Source: Micromussa lordhowensis (Eukaryota > Cnidaria > Anthozoa > Scleractinia > Lobophylliidae). Taken from it: DNA of 64,000 bases. The notes beneath the pieces were generated by a model. The model did no database searches. It was not told the origin of the DNA and worked only from the letters and a program-made list of their open reading frames with translations. The DNA lies in assembly GCA_964020085.1 (NCBI GenBank), contig OZ026603.1:4644314-4708313 (forward strand), written 5' to 3'. Position numbers and translations under genes: made by a program. Below, piece after piece: positions 12,863 to 25,900 of this stretch. How positions within the stretch are numbered: the stretch's first letter is position 1; each line of letters opens with the position of its first letter.

Positions 12863-15300
12863 GCGCCTCGACACAAATCATTTGTTCAAAGAATCACTCA
12901 ACAGAGCAGCCGCAGCTACAATATATCTCAGATATGTTACGTGGGCCGAAATCATAAGATCAGAGGAAGTTGTCGTTGATGACAAGAGGGCGTTCACGTC
13001 AATGATCGACACCTAGTATAACGTAAAGCGCTTATAGACGACTGTGTGTTTAGATAAACCAAGTGTCACAAGCTGTGGGAAACATCTTAGCTCCTAATCT
13101 AGTTGAAATGAAAAAATCGCACTGGTTCTTCTCGGGTATTAGAACGTAAGCTGGCAGGAATTACGCTTCTTTAGCGTTATGTGTTGTTTCTCTTGTGGTT
13201 AGACAAGGCGTCGCCGTATGCAACACGCACGTACACATATCCGGGGGCACTCTACAAAGTTTTACACGGGGAGGTTCCGATCTTAAATCCAACCTCTTAC
13301 CCTTTTGTAGACCATTTGGACAGAAAAGGTACCCTTTCACATACTTTCATAACCAGCCCGTATTGTGAATAAATTACCCAAAAAGGAAATCTTCTAGTCA
13401 TTTTTACGCAGTGCTTGATAAATAAAATGATACAAGGTGTGTTCGAAATATTTCAATTAAAGGCCCTTTTAAATAACTAAATGACAGATTTCCCTAACCT
13501 TTTGTATACCTGAACTTTTGAAATTCCTATCTTTTATATACCTGAAGCCTGAAAATGGTACCCATTTCTTGCGTAGCCTCCCCTTTATATAGGCCATTAT
13601 AGAGAGAACCCCCCCCCCCCCGTTACACTTGTAAACTGCCGCAATATATAACGTCTGAGACCACTGCGGCTGTTAGGCAGGAAAAGTATTTTCTGAGACA
13701 AAGTATATTCTAAACTTTAGAAATCGTTTATTATATTTGTTTCAGAATGTATTTATTCTCAAAATAAATGATATAGGACTCTATCAAATGATCAAAGTCC
13801 TGCTGTTTCTCTCTGAGATTAAAACAACGCTTTAAATCGTACTTTTAAATCGCGTGATATTCTTAATTTTGACGATTATCCACCGAAATCTTCGCAAAGT
13901 GATTGACAGTGATATTTAAAAAAACTAAGTTCAAAATTGGATTGGCGAAAATTTCTGAGAAAACGTTTAAACACCATTGATGTTAAACTGACGAAGTCAT
14001 TATATTGTTGTATTTGACTTGTCTTCTGTGGATACAAGGGAAGGTGATTGACTTCATTTGAATTTCAGATTCTTTCAACTTAGGAAATGGTTTCATCATA
14101 CGATTTTTGGTGGTTTTCAGGTTGAGTGGTTTAGAATAGTTGTACTTGCTGATATACCGTGTTTCAAGAGGTACAAACAAAAGTTATTTTTCCTCTTACG
14201 GATCTTTCTGCCGTTGTTAGTTTACGTTTAAACAGCTCTGATGTACCTGCAAGCAATGTTTTCAGTGTTTGTTTCTTTTCAGTGCGAATTCGAGAGAAAC
14301 TTGTAAATTCACGAACAAAGTTCACCCTAAGAATGATGAATTAGTGAAACGTGCCATGAATAGTTATCCAGTTCTTGCGTGAGTGGGCAGAATTTCAAGA
14401 TTTGCATTCAACTGGCTTTAGTTATCAGTCAATCCTTTTGTTCGTTTGAATACGAGTAATACTTTCAATTGTTCAAGAGTGATTTACTTGCATAATGCCC
14501 TTTCTTATCACGAGAAGAGAAATTTTTGCGGTCTAATCTGCGGCAGTTTGATTCCTCGGTCAAGCAAACTTTCATTGTTTTTCTTTTGTTTGCCTTTGGA
14601 TGCTGTGGTCAAGTGCTGACATATTTCTTCCTTTGGGGGTAGATCTTCCGAAGATAATTGGCTGAAGATAACAACAGTTTCATAATGTCACGCTAGCAGA
14701 GGAAACCACAGAAGACATTTGTTGACACTCCATAAAGTTATTAGGACCACTTAAAGAATTCGTGCGAATCTGGTTTAAATTTGCCCCATTTACCCGGCGT
14801 GAAAAGCAAACATTATACAAATTGTTGCCTTGGGCAGATGGTGTTCAGTTGCACTAAATTAAAACCGTGCCGATGTTGGAGAGAATTTTAATTATGTGAC
14901 CTTTCGAGAACATTGACGATAGCTAATAAAAGAATCTAAATTTCTTCCTGAATTAGCATTGCAATGGCCTGTCACTATGGAGACGGTGTCAATTAGGTTG
15001 TCACATTTCCTGTCGTTGGACGCCCTGTAGTGTACTGTTAATTCCCGGGGGACTTCATCATTTCTTTCTGGTCATTCATCACACCAGACCTAGAACGGAT
15101 GAATGCCAGGATCGTTGTACTAGTCCCAATTCAAATGTGTCGCATTCTTTCGATTTATTACTTGAAAACTTAGCATATCTGTGATGAACTTGTTGGATGA
15201 ATTGACTATTAATCGGTAAGGACATTTCCCGGCTAAACAAATCACGAACGACTAATTGCCTTTACCTGTTATCATTCCGCACTAATGTTTTTTCTCTACC
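12863..15300. other. Non-coding DNA upstream of the FAT-like start
   Basis: No gene recognised. A run of about 13 C occurs at about 13609-13621. The region is probably intron or 5' flank of the cadherin gene. Confidence 0.4.
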
Positions 15301-15325
15301 GCTCTTTCCTAACCAGGTAAAAAGC

Positions 15326-18300
15326 ATGTGGATTGAGCACAGAATGCAGTTTTTCTCTGGACTTGTGGCATTGCTCATTTTATTCTGCGGTACTGTTTGT
15401 CACGGAACCCTCAAAGAAATTTCGGAAAACGATACACAAACTTTCAGAAGTTTTGGGGACGATCGCGGGCGTCAGGGACGTCCGATTTCGGCAGTCGTGG
15501 ACGTTGTTCCTACGTATTCGCTGGAATATCGCTCGCCCAACAAGAAAGAAATTAAATTCACAAGTGGAGGAATATATCAAGCTACTATTCCTGAAATAAC
15601 TCATTTAGGGACGCGAGTCAAATGTGACTTAAAAATGGGTGTTTATGTCCACGAGGACGAGAGCGAAGTTCAATTTATTATAACCAAGGGGAATGAAGGC
15701 GAGACCTTCACCGTGAGCGCGAGGCGAGTCAAATCAGTGAAGGATTTCGTTTTCATGGATATTAAAACCAATAAAAGACTCAATCGTGAAAGCGTACGAG
15801 GAGGAAATTATTTGCTAACTGTTGAGGCTCAGAATCCAAGGACTTCAACACTTTTGGACACGACTGAACTAAATGTGAGCGTTACAGACTCGAATGACAA
15901 CAGACCTATATTTTCTCGCTCTTTTCAACATGTCACGATAGACGAGGACATTCCTTTACATACATCCATTGCACAAGTGGTTGCCACAGATGCCGACACT
16001 GGCCCGAATGGATGGCTCTATTTTTCATTCAGCGAAAAATCGTCTTTCTTTGCTATAGACCCTGTATCTGGAGTAGTGACGACAACACGGACGTTGGCCG
16101 GTAAGCGAAGGAGAAGGTACGGATTACTCGTGATCGCGAGGGATCGAGCTTTGTGGCCTTCAAAACCGGCCTCGGCCAAAAACCACAATATTACCGTTAC
16201 AGTGCGACCTGTAAATAGGTTTTCGCCGGAGATCAAAGTTAAGTCACAGCTTGAAAAGATTACTGAAGGAAAGACGGACATTCGTATCGCCGTAATTCAC
16301 GTTTCCGATCAAGATAACGCTAACAGCGGCGAAATCAACAAGGTGCGGATTACATCAGGGAATGAAAATAGCAACTTTCGAGTAAAGCGCTCACTGGATG
16401 CGTTGGACGAGTACTTCATCGAAGTTGTAAAGCCATTGGATCGGGAGAAAGCTCCTAACGGTTTTAATCTGGTTTTGACGGCCTTTGATAAGGGTGTCCC
16501 GCCGCGGAATGGCACAGTTTCGTTACATGTTTTGATTGAGGATGCCAATGACATGACACCAGCCTTCAATCAAAGCGAGTATGCAGCCACGATTTCCGAA
16601 CTTGCGCCCCCTCACTCCTCTGTGATGCGCGTGTTTGCAGAAGATGGCGACTCTGGTGAGAATGGCAGAGTTTCTTACACTTTGTCAGGAGAAGACAGTG
16701 ACAAGTTAATGATTGACCAAGACACTGGTTTGATAACTACCACTAAATACCTGGACTATGAAACAAAACCTCGCCTGGAATTTGAAGTGCGATCTTTTGA
16801 CGCTGCAGCTGTTGAATCCAAAAAGATGGCAACTGTGAAAGTTTTAGTTGATATTGAGGATGCTAATGACAATGACCCAGTGTTCGACCAGCCATCTTAC
16901 TCCATAGAGGTTTATGAAGACTCAATACCAGGGACGGAATTACTGACATTGACAGCAAATGACCAAGACTCTGGCCAGAACGGGCAAATCCAGTACACAA
17001 TCATAAACACAGAATCAGTCCCTTTTGCCATCGATTCTGAGACTGGAGAAATTACAGCACTGACCACACTTGACAGTGATTCAGGGCTCCAAGAGTACAT
17101 TACATTAAAGGTGCGTGCATCAGACTTTGGAAAACCATTCCGAAGGGAATCTGAAACCTATGTACACATCCATATCAAACCCTACAATGATAACAAGCCT
17201 GTGTTTGAATACTCCATGTGCAAAATACAAGTTAATGAAGATGCACCTGTTGGAACTATTTTAGCTACTCTGACTGCTGTGGATGTTGATGTAGCACCAA
17301 CTTCTCCACTTGGCTATTCGATACAAAAAGCTGGAAATGAAGATCAAACATTTAAGATAGATCCCACAAATGGAGTGTTAAAAACTGACAAATCTCTTCA
17401 AGGTGGTAGGCAGGAGTTTATTCTGTACGTCCTGGTGACTGACCCAACCAACGGTGCAGCAGTAAGACTTGAGATTAAAGTCGTTTCAAAACATGCTGCC
17501 GCTGGATTTTCCAATTATGTTAAAGCGCAATGCCAGGTTAGTGCAGAGCATGCAAAAGCAGTAGAACAGATAAAGGAACGAGGAGAATTTAAACCCTCTC
17601 AAGCTTCTAATGATAAAGCACCTCCTAAGCCAGATAATATTAACTCTCCTGAATTTGCGTCACACAAGCCTGTAATTGATGTCAGTGAAGATGTGGCTAT
17701 TGGATTCATGATCGCAAAACTGTCTGCTAATGATAAAGATCAAGGCTTCAATGGGATGGTTTTGTACGCCATAGTCAGTGGTAATAGTGGAAGTTCATTC
17801 AAAATAGATATGTACACTGGAGAGCTTTATATTGGATCATTACTGGACAGAGAGAAGATTACAAATTACACTTTGAACATAACTGCTTCTGACTGCGGAT
17901 CCCCAGTCACAAAAACAGCTTTTACAATAGTCCACATAAATGTTTTGGATGTCAATGACAATTTGCCAATCTTCGAGAATGACTCATATGAGGTTAATTT
18001 ACCTGAGAACATTACAAGTGGTCAAACTGTTGTGCTCTTGAAGGCAACAGACTTGGATGACGGTGATAATGGAAGAGTTGGCTATCAACTTGTGAATGAC
18101 TTTGGTGGTAAATTCAGAATAGATTCCAAATCAGGTCGACTCTCAGTAGCGTTGCCTCTTGATTATGAAGACTGTCCAGAATATGTCATTGAGGTGCAAG
18201 CGTTTGACAACTCCAAAACATCACAGAGGATCACATCTGCCAGAGTTGTTCTAAATCTGATTGACATTAATGATAATGCACCTGCCATTGTCCCAAAGAA

Positions 18301-19925
18301 TTTTAATGTGTCCATTCCAGAAGACATTCCTGTCGAAAGTGTTGTAGCAGCAGTTTCTGCTGAAGATCCAGATACAGGTTTAGGTGGAGAAATTGAATTT
18401 TCTATTGTAGGAATCAGTAAAAAGTTCAAAATTGATCCAGGAAGTGGTGTAGTAAGATTGCGTCGCCGAGTTGACTATGAACAGGAAGATGTATACAACT
18501 TGACTGTTATGGTCAGCGACAAAGGTACACCAGCTTTAAGATCGTATGTGAATGTAATTGTTAACATTCTTGATGTAAACGAGAATAATGTTGCACCTAA
18601 GTTCAGTGGAGGAGACCTTCTGGAAGCCACTGTATATGAAAACCAAGCCCCGATGACCTTTGTTATGCGTTTGAAAGCATCAGATGATGACTCATGGTAC
18701 ATAAAGTATGCAATCATTGATGGAACAGGTGTTGACAAGTTTAGAATAGATCCTGAAACTGCTGTCATCACAACCACTCAAGTCCTCCGTCGTGAAGAAG
18801 GTGACCACTACTGGCTTCATGTCCAAGCTAAAGATGGCGAGATACATCCACTACACACAAATGTTCCAGTGTTGATAACTGTGCTGGCAGCCAATGATGA
18901 CCCTCCTTATTTTAATCCTCCCGTTTATTACCCTTCAGTTAAAGAAAATGTTATGCAAGGGGAGACTGTAGTTACAATCCAAGCTCAGAATCCAAGTTCT
19001 GATGGTTCCAGCTTGGTGTACTCAATTACCCAAGGTAATGAAGCTGGCAAATTTGCTATCGATGGCAAGACTGGCCTCATCATAACCACTGCATCTCTTG
19101 ATCGAGAAGAGCAAGACTTCTATGAATTAACAGTTACAGTATCTGATGGGAATACTCCACCACAGACTGCAAGCATCACTTTTCCAGTCACAGTTACAGA
19201 TGCAAATGACAATGATCCTTCCTTTTTGAAAACCAGTTATTCAGCTGTTTTCAAAGAGCAGAGTGCCTCCTTAATTCCTGTTGAAATCTTTAGAGTTGTA
19301 GCAATGGACAATGACATTGGCACCAATGCAGAACTTACTTACAGAATCCAGCTACCATCAGAAAATGATGCTGGAAAACTTACAATCAACCCTAAAACTG
19401 GTGTAATCTCTACTAGGCAGGCCTGGGTAGATGGAGATTTTACAGATTTTGAAGTCAACGTAACTGATGGTGGATCTCCTCCGAGGTCTGTTTCAGTGTA
19501 CGTTAGTTTGGATTGTGAAGCAAAGAATTACCCAACATCGAACCCACCAAAGTTTGATAAGAAAAGTTATGTACAGTCCCTTGAAGAAGATGCTGATGTT
19601 GGAACTATTGTTGAAGTGGTTTCTGCATTTGACCCTGATGATGATGACATTGTGACTTATTCCATCAGCTCTGGAAACACCGGAAACAAATTCCAAATCG
19701 ATAGTGAAGGGGGTGAAGTTACTCTTGTCGGAAAGCTTGATCGCGAGGAAGTGAGTTCATTTATCCTGACCATCCAGGCGTCTGATGATTACAATGTTGA
19801 TGAGGCAACTTTGACTATAAATATCCTGGATGTAAATGACAACTCACCACAGCCTGTCATGACAGAGTATCAGGCTCATATCTCTGAGGATGCCAAGCCT
19901 GGGACTTTACTAACCAAAGTTCAAG
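15326..19925 (+). CDS. FAT1-like: FAT-like exon 1: signal peptide and cadherin repeats 1-13 plus start of 14
   Basis: A single uninterrupted 4.6-kb coding exon (residues 1-1533, split codon at 1534). It shows recurrent cadherin signatures: DxDxGxNG calcium motifs, LDRE/LDYE motifs and DANDN/DVNDN linkers. The donor after GTT-CAA-G is gtaagg, and the next exon completes GCA to give A-I-D-P-D. A linker of about 60 aa between repeats 6 and 7 (roughly 17485-17665) lacks cadherin signatures and carries a cysteine. Confidence 0.95.
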
Positions 19926-22900
19926 GTAAGGTTGATTAATTAGCATGTTATTTCTCCCTACAATACTTACCATTGTCAAGTAGGCATGTTAGGAGAAAAT
20001 AGAAGATCACCAACCATGCACTTATTTGTTGTGTTGATGCAAATCCAAATTCTCAAAACCAACACTCAAGAATGTACATGAATGAGAATGGAGAACTGGG
20101 CCGGGTTGATCGAAAGCCGGTTAATGCTAACCCAGGATTAAACGTTAACTAAAGTATTAATTTTTCTTGTATAAAAATGTTTTCGCTTCCTATTTTTTGT
20201 TTAGTTTGAGATTATTCAAATTTAAAAGAGAAGGCCAAACAATATTTATAAACAGAAAACCTCTCTGAAAAGTCGCAAAACTGAAATCAAAATTCTCGCC
20301 AACCCTGGGTTAGCTTAATCGGGCTTTGAACAACCTGGCCCTGATGTTCAAACTGTGGGTCAGTAACAGAATTGATAACTGTTTCGATATTAATAAAGGA
20401 AAATAATAGTCAGACAGATGTGATCATTTGTAGAATTCTCCTGAAAACCATACTTGTCTGCTATCTTGGTAAACAAAAAGAAAGCCACTGAGGGTTTCAG
20501 GTTTGACTGAATGTCTTACAAACAATTTTATACATCAGCAAAACAGTAAAATAATATTCTTTTTTAAATAACAAATTTGACCCATTTAGTCATCAAGATC
20601 CATCAAGATCATTCCAGGATTAAATTCTCCTAAAGTGGACGAAAACAAAATTATAAAAGATAGTACAAAGAGTTTAAAGTTTGATCTCAATATTATTTAC
20701 AGCAATTGATCCAGATGAGGGTGTCAGTGGAACAGTAAACTATGCCATTGTGGGCTCAGTGAAACAGAAGTCCCAATCACTGTTCAAGATACAAAGCTCC
20801 ACAGGCAGAATAAAGACCATCAAGGCTTTGGACTATGAAGATATGAAGGAGCATACCCTTATAATCAAAGCCACAGACCAGGGGGAACCTAAGAGAGAGA
20901 GTCTCTTTTTTGTTGTAATTGCTGTTGATGATGTCAATGACCACAAACCAGTGTTCCTGAGGTCGGAGTTTAAGGCTGAAGTCCATGTTGATGCTTCTCT
21001 TGGCACTTCCATTCTCAAAGTGTTTGCTGTAGATGGCGACGATGGCACAAATGCGCTTCTGAAGTTTTCCATGAAGGGTGGTAACACAAATGATGCATTC
21101 TATATAGATCAGAATTCTGGGGTTATTCAAGTGGCCTCGAAATTAAGCAGCAGCATTGAAAAGTATTATCTTCAAGTGCAGGTGTCGGACAGCGGAACAC
21201 CAGCTGAGACAGCAGAAACGGAAGTGCAGGTAAGACTGCATTGTGTTTGAGTTATGGTGATGGCAGCGATCCAAACTTAGTACATGTAAGTTATTTAATG
21301 ATAAAGTTATTTAATGTCAGTCCTTCTCGCTGGAGGTGTGGCAGCTTCATGGCTAGTGAGCTTGCCTCCAGATCAAGCTGTCCGGGTTCGAGCATTGGCT
21401 GTGTTGTGTTCTTGGGCAAGACATTTTACTCTCACGGTGCCTCTCTCCAACCACTGAGGTGTATAAATGGGTACCAGCAAATTTAATTTGATCATGAGCT
21501 TGGTCCACTGGCCACTAAGTGAAAGGAAGTTTCATGTTTGGAAGAAGTTCTTCTCTTATGCATGTAACTGCTTTCACATAACAAAGCTCAAGTTATGAAT
21601 TCTCCTAACTAAGAAGGACTGTTATTGAACTTCTTTTAGCTCTGAGAGTTTGATAATAAATCAATATTAAGAGCATTTTCTAAATCTATTTTGTTGAATG
21701 TAGTTGTTTGATTGTTCTCCTTTAATCCCCATCATCTTGAACTAATCTTGTAAGTGGAAAGCGCAATCTCTCAAGAAATTAATGTTAACCAAAACGTTTG
21801 ACTGATTTTTCAGTGTAAAATTAGCACTACAGTAATTGTGGTGTTTCGCAGTGTTTTTCTAAACTTTATTTTCTTTCCTGTTAAATCCCTTGCAGATTTT
21901 GGTAAGAGGAATAAAGAAGCCAGTTATGTTTGAACGTCCACTGTACCAAGCTTCGATTGTAGAAAATATTCGTCCTGGTCATGCCATCATCAACGTTGTG
22001 TTCAATGGCACTTTGGCTTCGTATGAGCTTGTTCCACAGGATAGTGCCTGTTGGAAGGATTTTCATGTCAACAGAAAATCTGGATTGGTAACAAACAAGG
22101 TTAGAATTCACTCCTGCTATTTATAAAATCAAACCTTACCAATAAAATCTGTAGGTATTTGTACCCTGCTGGGAGCACACAGAAAATGATGAAAATGAAA
22201 AACCCCTGATGAAAAGATGAAAAACCCCTAAGTTTTTATTTGCCACGCGGCAGTTGGGGCGGGAAGCTGTTTGATTAGTTGTGTAATCAAAACAATGTAG
22301 AAATTTTAGTGGAAATTCGTGTGGAACCCATTTCATTGTTTACAAGTTTCTGATAGCAAGTGCAGTTGAATGGTTTTCTTAGGCCTGAAACCGAAAAACT
22401 ACAAGCAAACAGAATTCTGGGATTTCTCTTTTTCAGGGTGAAAATTTTGCGGTATTTCAAGAGTTTTGACTTTTCTTCACTTTCGTTGTTAATTTCGCAT
22501 CTGTGACGTCAGTCATACAGTAGTTTCTAATTTTGAAATGAACATTACCAAATATGGTTAGCCTTATATCTTTGTGAAGAAAAGTACCTTTCAAGAAAGG
22601 CGTTATCCACATTTGCAAAATTATTCGGCGAATTTCGACTGTCAAGAACCGATAACATATTCGAATGAAAAGTCAGTAATTTTCCTTGGGGCATAAAGAC
22701 ATGTAATCACTTAAAGTAAAATGCAACTGTTAGTAATTGTGACTATTTTTACCACATATTTTGGACATCAGCAGGCAAAAAGTATGCTTGCTCTAGAGAG
22801 GCGATTCCTTATTCCTTGACGGAGAATTGTTGAGATAATTGTTCGTACATTCTTTGAGAAGCGGTTTACGAGCTGGGCTTGTACCAGTAGTTTTTTAAAC

Positions 22901-25900
22901 CCTTGAAAACCGACGCAGAAAATGTGCGGCATACTTGAGATGCGCCCAAACTCGCTCTCTCTCCAGGTTTCAAGTGGTAATGTGATCTGAAGCTAATTCT
23001 TTTTGAGCCGAAATTAAAAATAGTCAGTTTATACTCAGCTGTTTGCTTATTTTTGTGAAAAAAGATGTGTTTTCACACGATAGACACTCTTTACTGAAAT
23101 ATTTTAACATTGTTTTTGGACGTTTTGTATAATAACTTCAATCCTTTACTCTTGCATGTGTTTGTTGGTGCCTTGCCCGAACATGACTTGCTTTGATTTT
23201 AGCTGCTAAACAGATGACATGTTGCTCTCTATAGATCTCCTTTTAGTACTTTTATAATCGTTAATGGGATTGTTTTGTCAAAACTTGACTCCTGCAAGCG
23301 TTATTAAACTTCAAACGAGACGCGAAGCCCTCGAGATTAAGTGGGATTATATTTATACATAGCAGAAATTTGTTGTCGTTAACGAGGATTTGTGAGTTAA
23401 TGAAAAGGTTAGATTTGCCTACGAATTCTCTGTTCATAGAATGTTTGTCTGGTCTTCTCTGAGTGTTGTTTTGATTTTAGAAAAACTTTCACAAGTTTGG
23501 CAAAAAAAAGCCCCCGTTATTTTCTGGAAGGTTTCGTATTTCAGTTATTTCACAGTCTGTTGGATTGCGTCGCGTGATCTCCTTGATTCCGTGATAAATT
23601 GTTAGCAATCCAGTGCCCAAGAAGTTATAATCTTACATTTCTGTGATCCATTCATTCGTGGCGCGTTTGATGCAAAGAAAACATTGTGTGTTGTTGCTAT
23701 AGTGCTATTTTTACTGCCCACCAAGGCAGAGTTAAACGTTTGGCACTTTTACTGCGGCAAACGGCCGTTAGTCACAGTCTTGTACGGCCTATCAACTATC
23801 TCTTTCATCACTAAAACACCGCCAGTGTCAAAGTTCATTAATTCCACGCGAAACTCGCACGCATGGCGCAAAGCGTCGAGAATAAATTCTGAGTTTCTTG
23901 TGTCGAAATAGCAATCAATCTGTGCCAGTGGGAAGAACACCTTGAAAAATGGCTATCCATGGTTTACTTGCTACTGTACGATACATTTTTAGTTGTCGCG
24001 TGACCAGGCAAACTTTGCGTTCCGCATGAAGGTTTCCGTTAGGTCGTTGTGAATTTTTTTGCAGTTTGATATGGTTTTCTGCGTTTGTTAATCCGCTTAA
24101 ATGGAATTATTCCTAGAGATTGCATAAATGTTTGTTTCAGTTAAGTTCGAAGAGCCTGGCGTTGTTATGGTCAGTTCAGAATATGTATACGAAGCTGTTT
24201 TTTCACTCTTTGTATTTTTCCCGGTATCGCTTTCGGCGATGTTTCGGCAGTTTTTTTTGTGGGCGGACTGGCGATGATACAGATGAGCACAGATGACACG
24301 TAGTTTTCGGTTGTTGAATAATCAATGTTAGTTTATTGAATAAAAGGCAGTTTGCGGTTTAACCGCAAGAGTATAGACGCATTCGATTTTCAAATGTCTT
24401 CAGTCGTGTATAAGGAAAAAGGCGTTTCACATTCGGTTTATCCTAACTTCAAATGTTCCAGAACACTGCGGTAACAGATGAGACTGAATTGCTTTCCCTC
24501 TTGCAAGTCTTTTTCGAGAAGGTATTAAGATATTTGACCTTTTCTTTTCTTTTTTCATCTTCGCCCACCCGAGATCGAAATCGGAAGAGACGTACAGGAA
24601 CCACATACTGTGAATAAAGGAGTCAATTAAATTTCGGTTTCTTTGTCACAAATTAACACGACATACTGTCTGCCAGAAGTTGAGAAACATCCAATAGAAA
24701 GGCTTGGCGGTATACTAAGGACAATAGGTAGCTTAAGCAACGACGACGACCACGCCGAGTCCTAACGACGCCGACTTCTGACGACGCCGAGTCCTGACGA
24801 CGCCGAGTCAAAAATTAATTTATGTGTTACCGTCGAATTTCGCAGATCTATTCTAGATCTATTCAGTGCGCCTATGGCTTTAAAATGAGCTCAGGCTAAA
24901 TATGCAATGACAGCGTTCAGTTCCAAATGGAACTGAAATACGAAAAGTTAGAATAGCCGTCGTGGTTCGCGTTCCTCAGACTACGCAGAACTTGGTTATT
25001 TCACGTGGTCGTTTTGCAGAGTATGGCAAAGTAATGTACAAGGATTTACAACGCACGTGCACTGCTATTGTTTTGCTCATTAAATCTTTGTTTGGTGACG
25101 TTGCCGTTGCAATCGTCGCAGTTTGCTTAGGCTCCCTATTGAAGTAGGGGACGGGCGGGAGAGACGCGACAATTCCACCCTCTTGGATAAAACTAGAAGT
25201 AGTATTATACGAGTTTTTTCTACCACATTTCTCTGCCCATGCACAAATTGTAATTGCCATCTTTTTCAATACGAAAGTGAAGTGATTTTATTCCGTTTTC
25301 TATTCCCTATTTCCAGAAACCCTTTGATGCCGAGGAGCTGAGCGAATGTAAGCTTCACATTCGAGGCATTAGCAGTGACGGCGAGGGACAGACCCAGCTA
25401 ATTGTGAAGATAATCAACGAAAATGATCATGCGCCAACATTTAGCCAGGCACTGCACGTGGGCCACGTGAAGGAAGGTTTGCCAGAAGACTCGGCCGTGA
25501 TTGGTGGGGATGGCAAGGCACTTGTCATCCACGCCACTGACGCTGACGTCAGCGGCAGTGATCTGATGTACGAGGTCGTTGGATGTACTGCGTTTACGAT
25601 CGATTCTCAAACTGGAGCATTACTCACATCGAAGGTAAAAGGCATACAGTAAAACTCGCGTGCAAGCAACCTTAAAGTAAAGAATAAAGAGGATACTGCG
25701 TCGGTGGGGAGTATTACAAGATACTTTGGTTTTATCATCTGAGTTGATAATGTGAATTGGCCACCTTAAAGAGATTCGAAAGCTTAACGGTGGCCAATTC
25801 ACATGATCAACACAGTTGATAAACCAAATTATCTTAAAATTTAAGAACCTGTTAGCCTAAAATTACCCTGTTAAGCACCTCTTCGCATAAGAACCATTCT

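Larger units (their letters stand above)
2220..15325 (+). promoter_or_regulatory. Possible 5' leader exon(s) and long first intron of the FAT-like gene
   Basis: A pyrimidine-rich acceptor ending aaccag (ag at 15314-15315) sits ten bases before the start codon, implying an upstream untranslated exon. Candidate donors with strong consensus are AAG|gtaagt (exon end 2704) and GAG|gtaaga (exon end 4969). Neither is confirmed, so the promoter may lie near 2.2-2.6 kb or 4.8 kb. If right, the first intron is 10-12.6 kb long and contains the tandem triplication. Confidence 0.25.

Noticed and set aside
23684..23911. 75-aa ORF in cadherin intron 3
   Set aside because: No start context, splice partner or family similarity; consistent with chance in a 3.2-kb intron.
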